NCBI GenBank assembly: GCA_003251535.1
Contig: QKFD01000116.1
Coordinates: forward strand, 1-39,871
DNA: 39,871 nucleotides
Direction: 5' to 3'
Source: Chromatiales bacterium
GTDB taxonomy: Bacteria; Pseudomonadota; Gammaproteobacteria; Thiohalomonadales; Thiohalomonadaceae
Shown here piece by piece: positions 16,629 through 25,341 of this stretch. Within the stretch, counting starts at the first letter, position 1. Each line of letters starts with the position of its first letter. The notes under the pieces were generated by a model that was given only the letters and a program-made list of their open reading frames with translations, ran no database searches and was not told the DNA's origin. The position numbers and the translations under genes are program-made.

Positions 16629-16716
16629 GCCGATTTTTTACTCCATTTATCTGGCGCTGCCTCGGTGGCTGGCGAGCGGGGCATAGGGGGTGGCAGAAGC
16701 CTGGTAAGCTGCGACC

Positions 16717-17337
16717 ATGCAACGGGTCATAGTGTTAAATCCCAAAGGCGGGAGCGGTAAGAGCACGCTGGCGACCAACTTGGCGGCGTGGTGGGCGGTG
16801 GCCGGTCTGCGGGTGGGGTTGGTGGACCTAGATCGGCAGAAGAGCAGCCGCGATTGGCTCGCCCTGCGGCCGCCCCAGCGACCGCCGGTGGTGCGTTTGA
16901 AGGTGGATGAGGGGCACCCCTCACACTGGCCGGAGCTGGATCGGGTGGTCCTGGATACCCCAGCCGGGGTGCATGGCAAGGAGCTGAAGCAGCAGCTGAA
17001 ATTGGCCGATATCCTCCTCCTGCCGATCCTCCCCTCGCCCATCGATATGCGGGCCGGTACCCGCTTTATCGAGGAGTTGTTGCTGACGGGGCGGATCCGG
17101 CGGGAGCGGGTGCGGATCGCCGTGGTGGCCAATCGGGTGCGTGAGGGGAGCCGTGCCTATGGTGCCCTCAGTCAGTTTTTGGCGGCGTTCGATCTGCCCC
17201 TACTCGGGCCGTTGCGGGAGTCGGTCAACTATCTCGATGCCGCCGAGCAGGGGCTCGGGGTGTGTGAATTGGCGCCTGCACGGGTGGCAGTGGAGTTGGC
17301 CCAGTGGCAGGGGTTGATGGCCTGGCTCGACCGCTGA
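16717..17337 (+). CDS. Orphan ParA/MinD-family ATPase
   Basis: This 206-residue protein has the deviant Walker A KGGSGKST (10-17) that defines ParA-type dimerising ATPases. DLDRQKSSRDWL (switch I region) and the Walker B block VVLDTPAG (about 84-91) follow. It is short, without the helix-turn-helix domain of plasmid ParA, like chromosomal orphans that position protein cargo such as chemosensory arrays, carboxysomes or cellulose machinery on the nucleoid. No ParB-like or adaptor gene is adjacent; the neighbours are divergent dsrC and convergent YeeZ-like SDR. Inference: a cargo-positioning ATPase with an unknown client. The soluble chemosensory cluster 4 kb away is a conceivable client, but nothing in the sequence links them. 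Confidence 0.85.
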   Translation: MQRVIVLNPKGGSGKSTLATNLAAWWAVAGLRVGLVDLDRQKSSRDWLALRPPQRPPVVRLKVDEGHPSHWPELDRVVLDTPAGVHGKELKQQLKLADILLLPILPSPIDMRAGTRFIEELLLTGRIRRERVRIAVVANRVREGSRAYGALSQFLAAFDLPLLGPLRESVNYLDAAEQGLGVCELAPARVAVELAQWQGLMAWLDR

Positions 17338-17370
17338 GCAGGCCCGCTGCCCACTCCTAAGCCCTCTGGC

Positions 17371-18231
17371 CTAGAGATCGCAGGCCGCCAGCCCAGTTGC
17401 CAGATCGGGGTAGCGGAGCACTACCCCCAGGTCCTTTTGCAGCCGGCGGATATCGAGGCGGCGAGACTCGGTGAGGTAGGAGAGCATGGCGGGCGACAGC
17501 TGCTGCCGCGCCTGCGCCAGGGATATCTCGGGTGGGTGTGGCAGGCCGGCGCGATCGGCCACGGCCAAGAGGTAGTCGGTCATGCTGCTGGGTTGGCCAT
17601 CGGCCACGTTGTAGAGGGCGCCGGCCGGGGCGCGTAGGGCCGCGGTGACAATCACCTGGGCCAGATCGTCGGCATGGATGCGGTTGCTATAGCCGCACTC
17701 GCTATCTCTTACCACCGGCTCTCCGCGCTCGATCCGCGCCAGCGGCAGCCGACCTGGACCATAGATACCCCCCACCCGCAGGATCACCGACTCGACCCCC
17801 TGACGCCCCGCAAACGCCACTATGCGCCGCTCAGCCGCCAGGCGGCGACGGGCCCGGGCCGTCTGTGGTTGGGGGGGGGTCTCCTCCGTTACCCACGCCC
17901 CAGCCTGGTCGCCATAGACACCACTGGTACTGAGGTAGAGCAGCCGGCGCGGCAGCCTCTCCAGCGGCAGTAGCGCCAGCAGCCGCTGGAGCCGCGAATC
18001 GTCCTCCCCCGAGCTAGGGGGCGGAGCCAGATAGATGAGGGTGGTGATGGTCGTCTGCGGATAGGGGGTGGCTAGCGAGTCATCCAGATCCAGCCGCCAC
18101 GGGATCACCCCTGCGCTACGCAGGCGCGCCTCGCCCTCCGCCCTCCGCACCACCCCGATGACCGGAGAGTGGGGCCAGGTGCGGGCAACCCGCAGACCGA
18201 TATCGCCACAGCCGACAATCAGTAGACCCAT
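17371..18231 (-). CDS. YeeZ-like SDR-family NAD(P)-binding protein
   Basis: This 286-residue atypical short-chain dehydrogenase of the extended/epimerase type begins with the dinucleotide motif IVGCGDIGLRVA. LLYLSTSGVYGD supplies the active-site Ser/Thr and Tyr region. VILRVGGIYGPGR and SNRIHADDLAQVI are typical of the YeeZ/NAD-dependent epimerase group. The substrate is unknown. The ATG at 18231 is preceded by AGGTGA at the right distance; a GTG directly before it is the alternative start. It is convergent with the ParA gene and separated from amtB by a strong terminator, so it is likely transcribed alone. Confidence 0.85.
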   Translation of the reverse strand: MGLLIVGCGDIGLRVARTWPHSPVIGVVRRAEGEARLRSAGVIPWRLDLDDSLATPYPQTTITTLIYLAPPPSSGEDDSRLQRLLALLPLERLPRRLLYLSTSGVYGDQAGAWVTEETPPQPQTARARRRLAAERRIVAFAGRQGVESVILRVGGIYGPGRLPLARIERGEPVVRDSECGYSNRIHADDLAQVIVTAALRAPAGALYNVADGQPSSMTDYLLAVADRAGLPHPPEISLAQARQQLSPAMLSYLTESRRLDIRRLQKDLGVVLRYPDLATGLAACDL

Positions 18232-18295
18232 CACTCACCTCAGGCAGATTCAACCCATCACCTAGCCGCATGATAGCGAGGTTGCCGCGGCCAAT

Positions 18296-18325
18296 AAAAA
18301 AGGGGGCGCCCGACTGGGCGCCCCC
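18296..18325 (-). terminator. Rho-independent terminator after amtB
   Basis: On the minus strand a perfect 10-bp stem GGGGGCGCCC/GGGCGCCCCC with a 4-base loop (18302-18325) runs into six T (18301-18296). It closes the porin-glnK-amtB operon. Confidence 0.95.
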
Positions 18326-18354
18326 CATGACCTTTAGGTCTACTACAACGGTTA

Positions 18355-19602
18355 CTAGCGGGTGTTGGCGGTGAACTCCGGATACGCCTCCAGACCGCAC
18401 TCGGCCAGGTCAACGCCGTTGTACTCCTCCTCCTCGCTGACCCGCAGGCCCATCACCACCTTCAGGATCATCCAGACAACGAAGCTGGCAGTGAAGGTCC
18501 AGGCGAAGATGGCCCCGAGGCCGATCAGCTGGGCAGTAATGGTTGCCCCTTCATTGGTGAGCGGCACAGCCAGCAGGCCCCAGGCACCAGCGACACCGTG
18601 GACTGAGATGGCGCCAACCGGGTCATCGATCTTCAGCTTGTCCAGGGTGATGATGGCGAACACCACGATAAGACCACCGATGGCGCCGATGAGGGTCGCC
18701 TCCAGGGCCGTCGGCGTGGAGGGCTCAGCGGTGATGGCCACAAGGCCGGCGAGGGCGCCGTTGAGGGCCATGGTGAGGTCGGCCTTGCCGAACAGCATCC
18801 GCGCCGCGATCAGAGCGGCCACTACACCGCCAGCGGCTGCCATGTTGGTGTTGACGAAGACGGCGGCAACGGCGTTGGCATTCTCGACGGTGGAGACCGC
18901 CAGCTGGGAGCCACCGTTAAACCCGAACCAACCGAGCCAGAGGATGAAGGTGCCCAGGGTAGCCAGCGGCAGATTGGCGCCAGGGATGGCGTTCACCTCG
19001 CCATTCTTGCCGTACTTGCCTTTGCGAGCGCCCAGCAGCAGGACACCGGCGAGGGCCGCGGAGGCGCCGGCCAGGTGCACAATGCCTGACCCGGCGAAGT
19101 CGAGGAAACCTGCGGCGTCGAGCCAGCCTTTACCCCACTTCCAGTACCCTTCAACAGGGTAGATAAAGCCGGTCATCACCACTGAGAAGGCGAGGAAGGC
19201 CCACAGCTTCATGCGCTCAGCCACCGCACCAGAGACGATGGACATGGCGGTGGCAACAAACACCACCTGGAAGAAGAAATCGGCCTGCGTGGAGTAGGCC
19301 GAGGCCGTTCCGCCGATCACCTGCTCTGCGGTGTTGTCCGCGCCCAGCAGGAAACCGATGGAGGGGATAAAGCCCCCTTCCGGGCTGGAGTACATCAGGT
19401 GGTAACCCAAGAGCAGGTACATGATGCAGGCGATGGCATACAGCACGATGTTCTTGGTGAGGATCTCAGCGGTGTTCTTGGCGCGTACCAAGCCGGCTTC
19501 CAGCATGGCAAAGCCGGCGGCCATCCACATCACCAGGGCTCCGGAGACGAGGAGGTAAAAGGTATCGAGCGCGTACGTTAGATGTTGTGCCGTGTGGTCC
19601 AT
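18355..19602 (-). CDS. amtB: Ammonium transporter AmtB
   Basis: This 415-residue Amt/MEP/Rh channel for ammonium uptake across the inner membrane has about eleven hydrophobic helices. The pore twin histidines are in GIVHLAGA (H176) and ISVHGVAGAWG (H335), and FFFQVVFVATAMSIVSGAVAER is a signature block. The C-terminal cytoplasmic tail LRVSEEEEYNGVDLAECGLEAYPEF is the PII-responsive segment. I start at ATG 19602, because GAGGAG lies 7 bases upstream and the upstream frame lies inside glnK. It begins 16 bases after the glnK stop, the standard glnK-amtB pairing in which GlnK blocks the channel when nitrogen is plentiful. It is under the sigma-54 promoter at 21057-21073. Confidence 0.96.
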   Translation of the reverse strand: MDHTAQHLTYALDTFYLLVSGALVMWMAAGFAMLEAGLVRAKNTAEILTKNIVLYAIACIMYLLLGYHLMYSSPEGGFIPSIGFLLGADNTAEQVIGGTASAYSTQADFFFQVVFVATAMSIVSGAVAERMKLWAFLAFSVVMTGFIYPVEGYWKWGKGWLDAAGFLDFAGSGIVHLAGASAALAGVLLLGARKGKYGKNGEVNAIPGANLPLATLGTFILWLGWFGFNGGSQLAVSTVENANAVAAVFVNTNMAAAGGVVAALIAARMLFGKADLTMALNGALAGLVAITAEPSTPTALEATLIGAIGGLIVVFAIITLDKLKIDDPVGAISVHGVAGAWGLLAVPLTNEGATITAQLIGLGAIFAWTFTASFVVWMILKVVMGLRVSEEEEYNGVDLAECGLEAYPEFTANTR

Positions 19603-19618
19603 GGTGAACTCCTCTGAA

Positions 19619-20308
<690 letters not shown>

Positions 20309-20986
20309 TTACAGATCGAAGCTCTTCGACCAGCCGATGGAGACGCGGGTGTCGTCGATATCGCTGCCATCGTCGATATCGTTCTTGTCCACCGCGAAGG
20401 TGAAGTCGCCAAAGTCACCAGCGCTCTTGGTGAGGCTCACCTGGTAGTGGCTGTAGTCATCGACGCTGTCGTCTTCGAAGTCGTAGTAACCCACCAGGGC
20501 GCCGAGGGAGAGACCTTCCTTCACCTCAAAGTTGGCACCCAGGCTGTAGTAGAGATCGTTCTCATCGCCACCCGCCTCTTTATCGACGGTGTAGGCGATG
20601 CCCGCGGTGATGGGGCCAAAGCCGAGGTTGCCGTAGATCTCGGTGAAGTCGAGCTCATCGTCGCCCACCGGGTAGAGGTAGCTGATGACGCCGAGGTCAT
20701 AGCTGACGGCACCCACTTCACCGGCGTAACCGCCATAGAGGTCCAGCTCATACTGACCGTCGCCGCCGAGGCTAGAGGTCCAGGTGCCAAGATAGATACC
20801 GCTGTCGTGGGCAAAGTCGAGACCGCCGGAGATGGCTGCCTCGTCGTCGGTCTGGGTGACGCCACGCCAGATGTAGTTAGAGTTCACACCGACGTTGGCA
20901 CTCAACTCGGCCATGGCCGGTGCACTGGCTAGGCTGGCCATCGCTAGGACGGAGACCGCTGCGAGAGTCTTGAACGAATGGTTCAT
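20309..20986 (-). CDS. TorF-family putative porin (TIGR02001-type outer membrane protein)
   Basis: This 225-residue exported protein has a signal peptide (1-26, ending AMA before ELSANVG). A beta-barrel-like body of alternating strands, rich in Tyr, Gly and Asp, follows and ends in Phe-Asp-Leu. The N-terminal SANVGVNSNYIWRGVTQT and the YELDLYGGYAGEVG block are hallmarks of the Gcw_chp/TIGR02001 family often found beside glnK-amtB. It probably forms an outer membrane channel produced during nitrogen limitation; the solute is unknown, and ammonium or small amines are a guess from context. GAGGAAA precedes the ATG. It is the first gene after the sigma-54 promoter. Confidence 0.85.
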   Translation of the reverse strand: MNHSFKTLAAVSVLAMASLASAPAMAELSANVGVNSNYIWRGVTQTDDEAAISGGLDFAHDSGIYLGTWTSSLGGDGQYELDLYGGYAGEVGAVSYDLGVISYLYPVGDDELDFTEIYGNLGFGPITAGIAYTVDKEAGGDENDLYYSLGANFEVKEGLSLGALVGYYDFEDDSVDDYSHYQVSLTKSAGDFGDFTFAVDKNDIDDGSDIDDTRVSIGWSKSFDL

Positions 20987-21056
20987 GGTGTCTTTCCTCG
21001 TCTTTATTAGATGAAATGGACAGCGCTGCGCGTATGAATCTTTAGCGACGGTCAGA

Positions 21057-21073
21057 TTGCATCGGGTGTGCCA
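21057..21073 (-). promoter_or_regulatory. Sigma-54 (RpoN) promoter of porin-glnK-amtB
   Basis: The minus strand reads TGGCAC-ACCCG-ATGCA. It has TGGCAC at -24, five bases, then TGC at -12, with the GG and GC spaced exactly as in the RpoN consensus; only the first T of TTGC is replaced by A. It would start RNA near 21047, about 60 bases before the porin ATG. Confidence 0.8.
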
Positions 21074-21138
21074 AAGGGGGTTTTGGGCGATAATTCAAGC
21101 GATTCAGTGCGCAACAACAGGGCATGGGCCGCCCTTGC

Positions 21139-21153
21139 GCACCAAGACCGTTC
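21139..21153 (-). promoter_or_regulatory. Possible weak second NtrC site
   Basis: GCACC-AAGAC-CGTTC keeps one perfect half-site and 3 of 5 bases of the other. Its centre is 32 bp from that of the strong site, about three helical turns, as in paired NtrC enhancers. Confidence 0.4.
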
Positions 21154-21169
21154 CATAGTGGCGGAACCA

Positions 21170-21186
21170 TGCACCATCCCGGTGCG
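21170..21186 (-). promoter_or_regulatory. NtrC enhancer-like site
   Basis: TGCACC-ATCCC-GGTGCG is a near-perfect dyad matching the NtrC site form TGCACC-N5-GGTGCA. It lies about 130 bases upstream of the predicted sigma-54 start, where enhancer sites are expected, and just upstream of the divergent ubiK start. Confidence 0.75.
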
Positions 21187-21212
21187 TTACCGCCCCGTTA
21201 CAGGAGAGCACC

Positions 21213-21506
21213 ATGAGTCGCATCGACGAGTTGGCCGCACAACTGGCCTCCCTCCTCCCCCCGGGGGCGAAGGAGCTACAGCGGGATCTGGAGAAGAACA
21301 TGAATGCGGTGCTGCACTCCGCCTTCGAGCGGATGGATCTGGTCACCCGTGAGCAGTTTGAGATCCAGGCGCAGCTGCTGGCCCGCACCCGCGCCAAAGT
21401 GGATACCCTGGAGCGGCAGGTAGCGGCGCTGGAGCGCCACCTAGGGTTGGTACCTGCTGTCGCTGACACCTCCTCCGACACCGGCGAGACCTCCATCGAG
21501 CTGTGA
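21213..21506 (+). CDS. ubiK: UbiK-family ubiquinone biosynthesis accessory factor
   Basis: This 97-residue protein of the BMFP/YqiC family begins MSRIDELAAQLASLLPPG, with an N-terminal amphipathic helix. The central block NMNAVLHSAFERMDLVTREQFE is strongly typical, and a C-terminal coiled coil (about 50-78, LLARTRAKVDTLERQVAAL) mediates trimerisation. UbiK assists the aerobic ubiquinone biosynthesis complex with UbiJ, and membrane binding has been described. AGGAGA is 6 bases before the ATG. It lies divergent from the porin operon, a common position near glnK; the comM/yifB gene that often follows is replaced here by the chemosensory cluster. The tail (VADTSSDTGETSIEL) is acidic and variable. 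Confidence 0.88.
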   Translation: MSRIDELAAQLASLLPPGAKELQRDLEKNMNAVLHSAFERMDLVTREQFEIQAQLLARTRAKVDTLERQVAALERHLGLVPAVADTSSDTGETSIEL

Positions 21507-21625
21507 AGCGGCAGCGTGGGCAGTGGGGGTGGGCATGGTGCGGTTAGCCCCCCTCCCGCGCCTCCCATTCATTTTTTCTGTCGGCTCTGCTAGGTTCGTG
21601 CGCTGCCCATGCAGACACTGACGGG

Positions 21626-23098
21626 ATGCAACCCACCTCGCCCACCCCACCCCCGAGCGGCCCCCTCTCGCCGCCCTGCGAACTCTCGCTTACCGAGCTG
21701 ATTCGCCTGCGGACGGGGATCGCCATCCAGCCGCACCAACGAGAGAAGTTGCGCGAGGCGTTGGCGCTGGCCTGTGAGCGCTTTGGCCACAGCAGCTGTG
21801 AGGCGCTGATCCAGCGCCTGGCGGCGCACCCCGACGGTTGCCCCGAGCAGGAGTTCCTCATCGGCGAGATCACCGTCGGCGAGAGCTACTTTTTCCGTGA
21901 TCCGGTGCAGATCGCCTTCCTCCGCGAGACCCTGCTGCCACGGCTCATTGCCAGTAAACAGGCGCGGGGGGAGCGTAGCCTACGCATCTGGTCGGCCGGC
22001 TGTGCCGGTGGTCAGGAGCTATACACCATCGCCATCCTGCTGCGCGAACTACTACCCGATTTCGATGCCTGGCAGCTGCACCTGCTCGGCACCGATATCA
22101 ATACCCGGGTGTTGGCCCAGGCGGTGCGGGGGCGCTACCGCTCCTGGTCGTTTCGGGCCACAACCCAGGCGACGCTGGCCCGTCACTTTGTACCGGAGGG
22201 GCCCTACTGGGGGGTGACCCAATCGCTCAAGGAGCGGGTCAAGTTCTGTTATCTCAATCTGCGCGATGACCGCTTCCCATCCATCCTCACCGAGACCAAC
22301 GCCCTCGACCTCATCCTCTGTCGCAACGTCTTCATCTATTTCGACCCGGAGACGGTGCAGCGGGTGATGGAGAAGTTCGCCGCCTGCTTAGTGCCGGGGG
22401 CCGTGGTGATGGTGGCCTCCACCGATCCATTGGTGCCGGTGGCCGGTCTGCGTATGAACCAGGCGGGGGATATCTTTTTCCTGGAGCGGGAGGGGGAGCC
22501 GCTGCCGCACTCGGCGCCGCCCCGGCCCACCCCGCCGGCCGTTTGGGCGCCCCCCCCACTCCCACCCTCACCGCCCCCGGCGGCACCACCGGTCTCACCG
22601 CCGCTCCCCTCGCCAGAGTGGGCGCAGCTACTGCGTGAGCGGCGTTGGCCGGAGGTGCTGGCGGTGGTGGAGCAGCGCCTCGCCCGCGAGGGGCGCACGA
22701 CGGCACTGTTGCAGCTGCGGGCCCGCTGCCTGGCCAATGTCGGTCTGCTGACGGAGGCGGCCGCCTGCGGCCGAGAGGCGCTCGATCGCGATCCCCTGGA
22801 TCGCATCGGTCAGTTCACCTACGCCCTGGTGCTCATCGAGCTGGACCGCCCGCGGGAGGCGGAGGCGGCGTTGCGGCGAGCGCTCTATCTGGATCCCGGC
22901 TTCGCCGAGGCGCACTATCAACTAGGGCTGCTGGCGTTGCGCGGCGGTGATGCGGTAGGGGGACGCAAACGGCTACGGGTGGCGCTCTCACTCCTGGAGG
23001 ATCAAGATCCCTCCAGCGAGGTGGTCCACGCCGAGGGCATGACACGCTCCAGGCTCGCCGATATCCTAAGGTCCGAGCTTTCTATCTACGACGAGTGA
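21626..23098 (+). CDS. CheR-type chemoreceptor methyltransferase with C-terminal TPR domain
   Basis: This 490-residue protein is a CheR methyltransferase (about 16-285) joined by a very proline-rich linker (about 292-330) to a TPR-like helical domain (about 335-480). This is the architecture of WspC. It should methylate glutamates of the receptor encoded four genes downstream, using SAM. Typical blocks are GEITVGESYFFRDP, LHLLGTDINTRVLAQA and DLILCRNVFIYFD. The SAM loop reads WSAGCAGGQELYTIA where most CheR proteins have GCSTGEEPYS, so two motif residues differ and activity should be tested. The ATG at 21626 lacks a clear Shine-Dalgarno. It is the first gene of a six-gene operon, and its stop is one base from the next ATG. 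Confidence 0.9.
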   Translation: MQPTSPTPPPSGPLSPPCELSLTELIRLRTGIAIQPHQREKLREALALACERFGHSSCEALIQRLAAHPDGCPEQEFLIGEITVGESYFFRDPVQIAFLRETLLPRLIASKQARGERSLRIWSAGCAGGQELYTIAILLRELLPDFDAWQLHLLGTDINTRVLAQAVRGRYRSWSFRATTQATLARHFVPEGPYWGVTQSLKERVKFCYLNLRDDRFPSILTETNALDLILCRNVFIYFDPETVQRVMEKFAACLVPGAVVMVASTDPLVPVAGLRMNQAGDIFFLEREGEPLPHSAPPRPTPPAVWAPPPLPPSPPPAAPPVSPPLPSPEWAQLLRERRWPEVLAVVEQRLAREGRTTALLQLRARCLANVGLLTEAAACGREALDRDPLDRIGQFTYALVLIELDRPREAEAALRRALYLDPGFAEAHYQLGLLALRGGDAVGGRKRLRVALSLLEDQDPSSEVVHAEGMTRSRLADILRSELSIYDE

Positions 23099-23099
23099 G

Positions 23100-23654
23100 A
23101 TGAGCACTTCCCCCATAGCCCAAGCACCTGCCAGCCTACTGCCGGTGGATGCCACGGCGCAGCGTATCCTCCGCCAACGGGCCGAGTTGCTGGCCCGACG
23201 GGAGGAGCAGGGGGCGGAGGGGGAGAGCCGTTTCTACATCCGCTTTCTGCTGGGCAATGAGCCGTTTGGCGTCCCCTATCAGTTCTTAGAGGAGATCCTC
23301 CCTGGCGCGCAGCCCGCTCGGGTGCCGGGTGTCCCCCCCTTCATCGCCGGGGTGGTCAACCGGCGGGGTGATCTGATTACTGTGCTCGACCTACGCCATC
23401 TGTTCCAGGCGGCCCCGGGCGAGCGGCGTGATGCCGGGGTGTTGGTGGTGACGGCAGCGGGTGTGACGGCAGGGATCTACGCCCCCCATATCGAGGGCAA
23501 CACCCGCTACGATCCACAGACACTGCTGCCGCCCCCACCTGCCAGTGGGGTGAGTAATCCGGCCCACATCGCTGGTGTCCATGAGGGGAGGGTCACCCTC
23601 CTCGACATGGAGGCGTTACTGGGTGATCCGGCCCTGCGGATCGATACGGGTTGA
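23100..23654 (+). CDS. CheW-like adaptor protein (first copy)
   Basis: This 184-residue protein has a CheW domain (about 43-178) preceded by about 40 residues rich in Ala and Arg/Glu. FYIRFLLGNEPFGVPYQFLEEIL and FIAGVVNRRGDLITVLDLRHLF are the characteristic strand pair and the NRRG receptor-binding block. CheW links the receptor to CheA in the signalling array. The N-terminal extension resembles WspD-type adaptors. The ATG starts one base after the CheR-TPR stop, so the genes are coupled. A second CheW lies two genes downstream, which allows a distinct role for each, as in Wsp systems. Confidence 0.9.
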   Translation: MSTSPIAQAPASLLPVDATAQRILRQRAELLARREEQGAEGESRFYIRFLLGNEPFGVPYQFLEEILPGAQPARVPGVPPFIAGVVNRRGDLITVLDLRHLFQAAPGERRDAGVLVVTAAGVTAGIYAPHIEGNTRYDPQTLLPPPPASGVSNPAHIAGVHEGRVTLLDMEALLGDPALRIDTG

Positions 23655-23732
23655 GCCCGTAGTCCACAACAATTATGAGGAGGCGTCCCGCTAGAGGATG
23701 CCCCATGAGCGCGGAATCATGAGGGGGCACAT

Positions 23733-24836
23733 ATGAGCTTTCCCGAGGTTGAGTCTGGTCAGCTGTTCCACCAGGCACTGCTCGGTTCGGCACCGGCCCG
23801 GGTCCTGGTGGTGGATGATATGGCCACCAATCGTGCCCTGGTCAAGGCAGTGTTGCGCCCGCCGGAGTTCGACATCTTGGAGGCGGCCTCCGGTGATGAG
23901 GCGCTCGCCATCATCCCTCAGCATGACCTCGATGCGGTGCTGCTGGATGTGATCATGCCGGGCAAGAGTGGGCTGGAGGTGTGCGCCGAGATCCGCGGTG
24001 TCCTCAAACTGCCACTGCTGCCCATCATCATGGTCACCTCCATGGGCAGCCCAGATGACGTGGTGCAGGGGATGGAGATGGGGGCCACCGACTATGTGGC
24101 CAAGCCGTTCAACGCGGCCGAGCTGATGGCGCGGGTGCGGGCGGCGGTGGACCACAAGCGGCTCACCGATCGGTTAGAGGATACCGAGTCGGTACTCTTT
24201 GCCCTGGCGCGGGTGGTGGAGTCGAAGGATGGTGGCACGGGGGATCACTGCGATCGGCTGCAACACATCGCCCTGGTGTTCGGCAAGGCGCTCGGCCTCG
24301 CCTGGGAGGACCTGGAGGCGCTACGGCGCGGCGGGGTGCTGCATGACATCGGCAAGGTGGCCATCCCGGATCGCATCCTCCTCAAAGAGGGGCCGCTCAC
24401 CGAGGAGGAGTGGGCCATCATGCGCCAACACCCCACCATCGGCACCCATCTATGCTCACCACTCAAGACCATGCGCCGCACGGTCGATATCGTCCGCTGT
24501 CACCACGAGAAGTGGGATGGCAGCGGCTATCCGGCGGGGTTGATGGGGGAGGAGATCCCGCTGCTGGCACGGGTGTTCCAGATCTGCGACTGCTACGATG
24601 CCCTGCGCAGCGTGCGCCCCTATAAGCCGGCCATCGACCACGAGACCACCCTCGACATCCTGGCGGAGGAGGCCCAGCGTGGCTTCTGGGATCAGAACCT
24701 GATGAAGGTCTTCTTGGAGCTTTCCCGCGGCCACCCGGAGCGGTTGGAGCTGCCAACCGACCGCACCTCTGGCCGCGATGCCGAACTGGTCCGCGGGGTC
24801 ACCACCATGAATCTATATGACTGGGAGCGACGCTGA
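23733..24836 (+). CDS. Response regulator with REC and HD-GYP c-di-GMP phosphodiesterase domains
   Basis: This 367-residue output protein has a receiver domain (about 22-140) with acidic pair D28/D29, phospho-acceptor D72 in LLDVIMPG and K124 in YVAKPF. HD-GYP follows (about 150-345). Catalytic residues are H172 in the TGDHCDRL block, HD 204-205 in LHDIGKVAIPDR, H233 in MRQHPTIG, and HHEKWDGSGYP with the GYP signature (about 257-267). All are present, so it should hydrolyse c-di-GMP to pGpG or GMP. The CheA-REC kinase in the operon is the likely phosphodonor. GAGGGGG precedes the ATG. It replaces the GGDEF regulator WspR of Wsp-type clusters, giving the opposite enzymatic sign. Its end overlaps the next gene by 20 bases. 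Confidence 0.93.
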   Translation: MSFPEVESGQLFHQALLGSAPARVLVVDDMATNRALVKAVLRPPEFDILEAASGDEALAIIPQHDLDAVLLDVIMPGKSGLEVCAEIRGVLKLPLLPIIMVTSMGSPDDVVQGMEMGATDYVAKPFNAAELMARVRAAVDHKRLTDRLEDTESVLFALARVVESKDGGTGDHCDRLQHIALVFGKALGLAWEDLEALRRGGVLHDIGKVAIPDRILLKEGPLTEEEWAIMRQHPTIGTHLCSPLKTMRRTVDIVRCHHEKWDGSGYPAGLMGEEIPLLARVFQICDCYDALRSVRPYKPAIDHETTLDILAEEAQRGFWDQNLMKVFLELSRGHPERLELPTDRTSGRDAELVRGVTTMNLYDWERR

Positions 24837-25341
24837 TCTCCTGCTCACCACCGCCTGCGGCGAGCGATTTGCCCTGCCGCTGGCGATGGTGGAGCGCATC
24901 ACCGCCCTGCCACAACTGCTACCGGTCCCCGGCGCCCCGGCCTACCTGCAAGGGGTGATGGTGGTGGCAGGGGAGTGTCTGCCGGTGGTGGATCTCGCCC
25001 GCCGTCTGGGGTTGCCGCGGGCGGCGCCATGGTCGCTAGATATCGCCCTGCTCATCTGCCGTTGTGGCCCGCTGCGGGCCGCCTTGGCGGTGGATGAGGT
25101 GCTGGGGGTCATCCACAGCGCGCCCCCCGACCAGCAGCTCGCCGAGCTATTTCGCGGTGGTCTGCCGGCCGTCAGTAGCCTGACCCAGACCCCTCAGGGG
25201 ATGGCGCTTATCCCGGATGTAGGGCGGCTCATTGATCTCGACCTCGCCCTCCCTGGTAGCGACCTCACCCTGCCCGAATCGCTCTTGGAGGCGTGCCGCC
25301 ACGCCACCGCCGTTACCACCGAGGACCCCCATGACCGCTGA
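24817..25341 (+). CDS. CheW-like adaptor protein (second copy)
   Basis: This 174-residue CheW-domain protein begins almost directly with the domain (DLLLTTACGERFALPLAMVERI) and includes YLQGVMVVAGECLPVVDLARRLG, the receptor-binding strand. The usual NxRG is changed to VAGE, so binding may differ from the first CheW. A C-terminal extension of about 30 residues ends in an acidic stretch. It overlaps the REC-HD-GYP gene at its start (20 bases) and the receptor gene at its end (11 bases), which indicates translation coupling. The role is a second coupling protein for the CheA-receptor array, like the WspB/WspD pair, possibly with competition between the two adaptors. Confidence 0.85.
   Translation: MTGSDADLLLTTACGERFALPLAMVERITALPQLLPVPGAPAYLQGVMVVAGECLPVVDLARRLGLPRAAPWSLDIALLICRCGPLRAALAVDEVLGVIHSAPPDQQLAELFRGGLPAVSSLTQTPQGMALIPDVGRLIDLDLALPGSDLTLPESLLEACRHATAVTTEDPHDR

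Noticed and set aside
21507-21625. Terminator between ubiK and the CheR-TPR gene
   Set aside because: A G-rich/C-rich pairing with a TTTTTT run is present, but the stem is irregular and does not lie directly before the T run.
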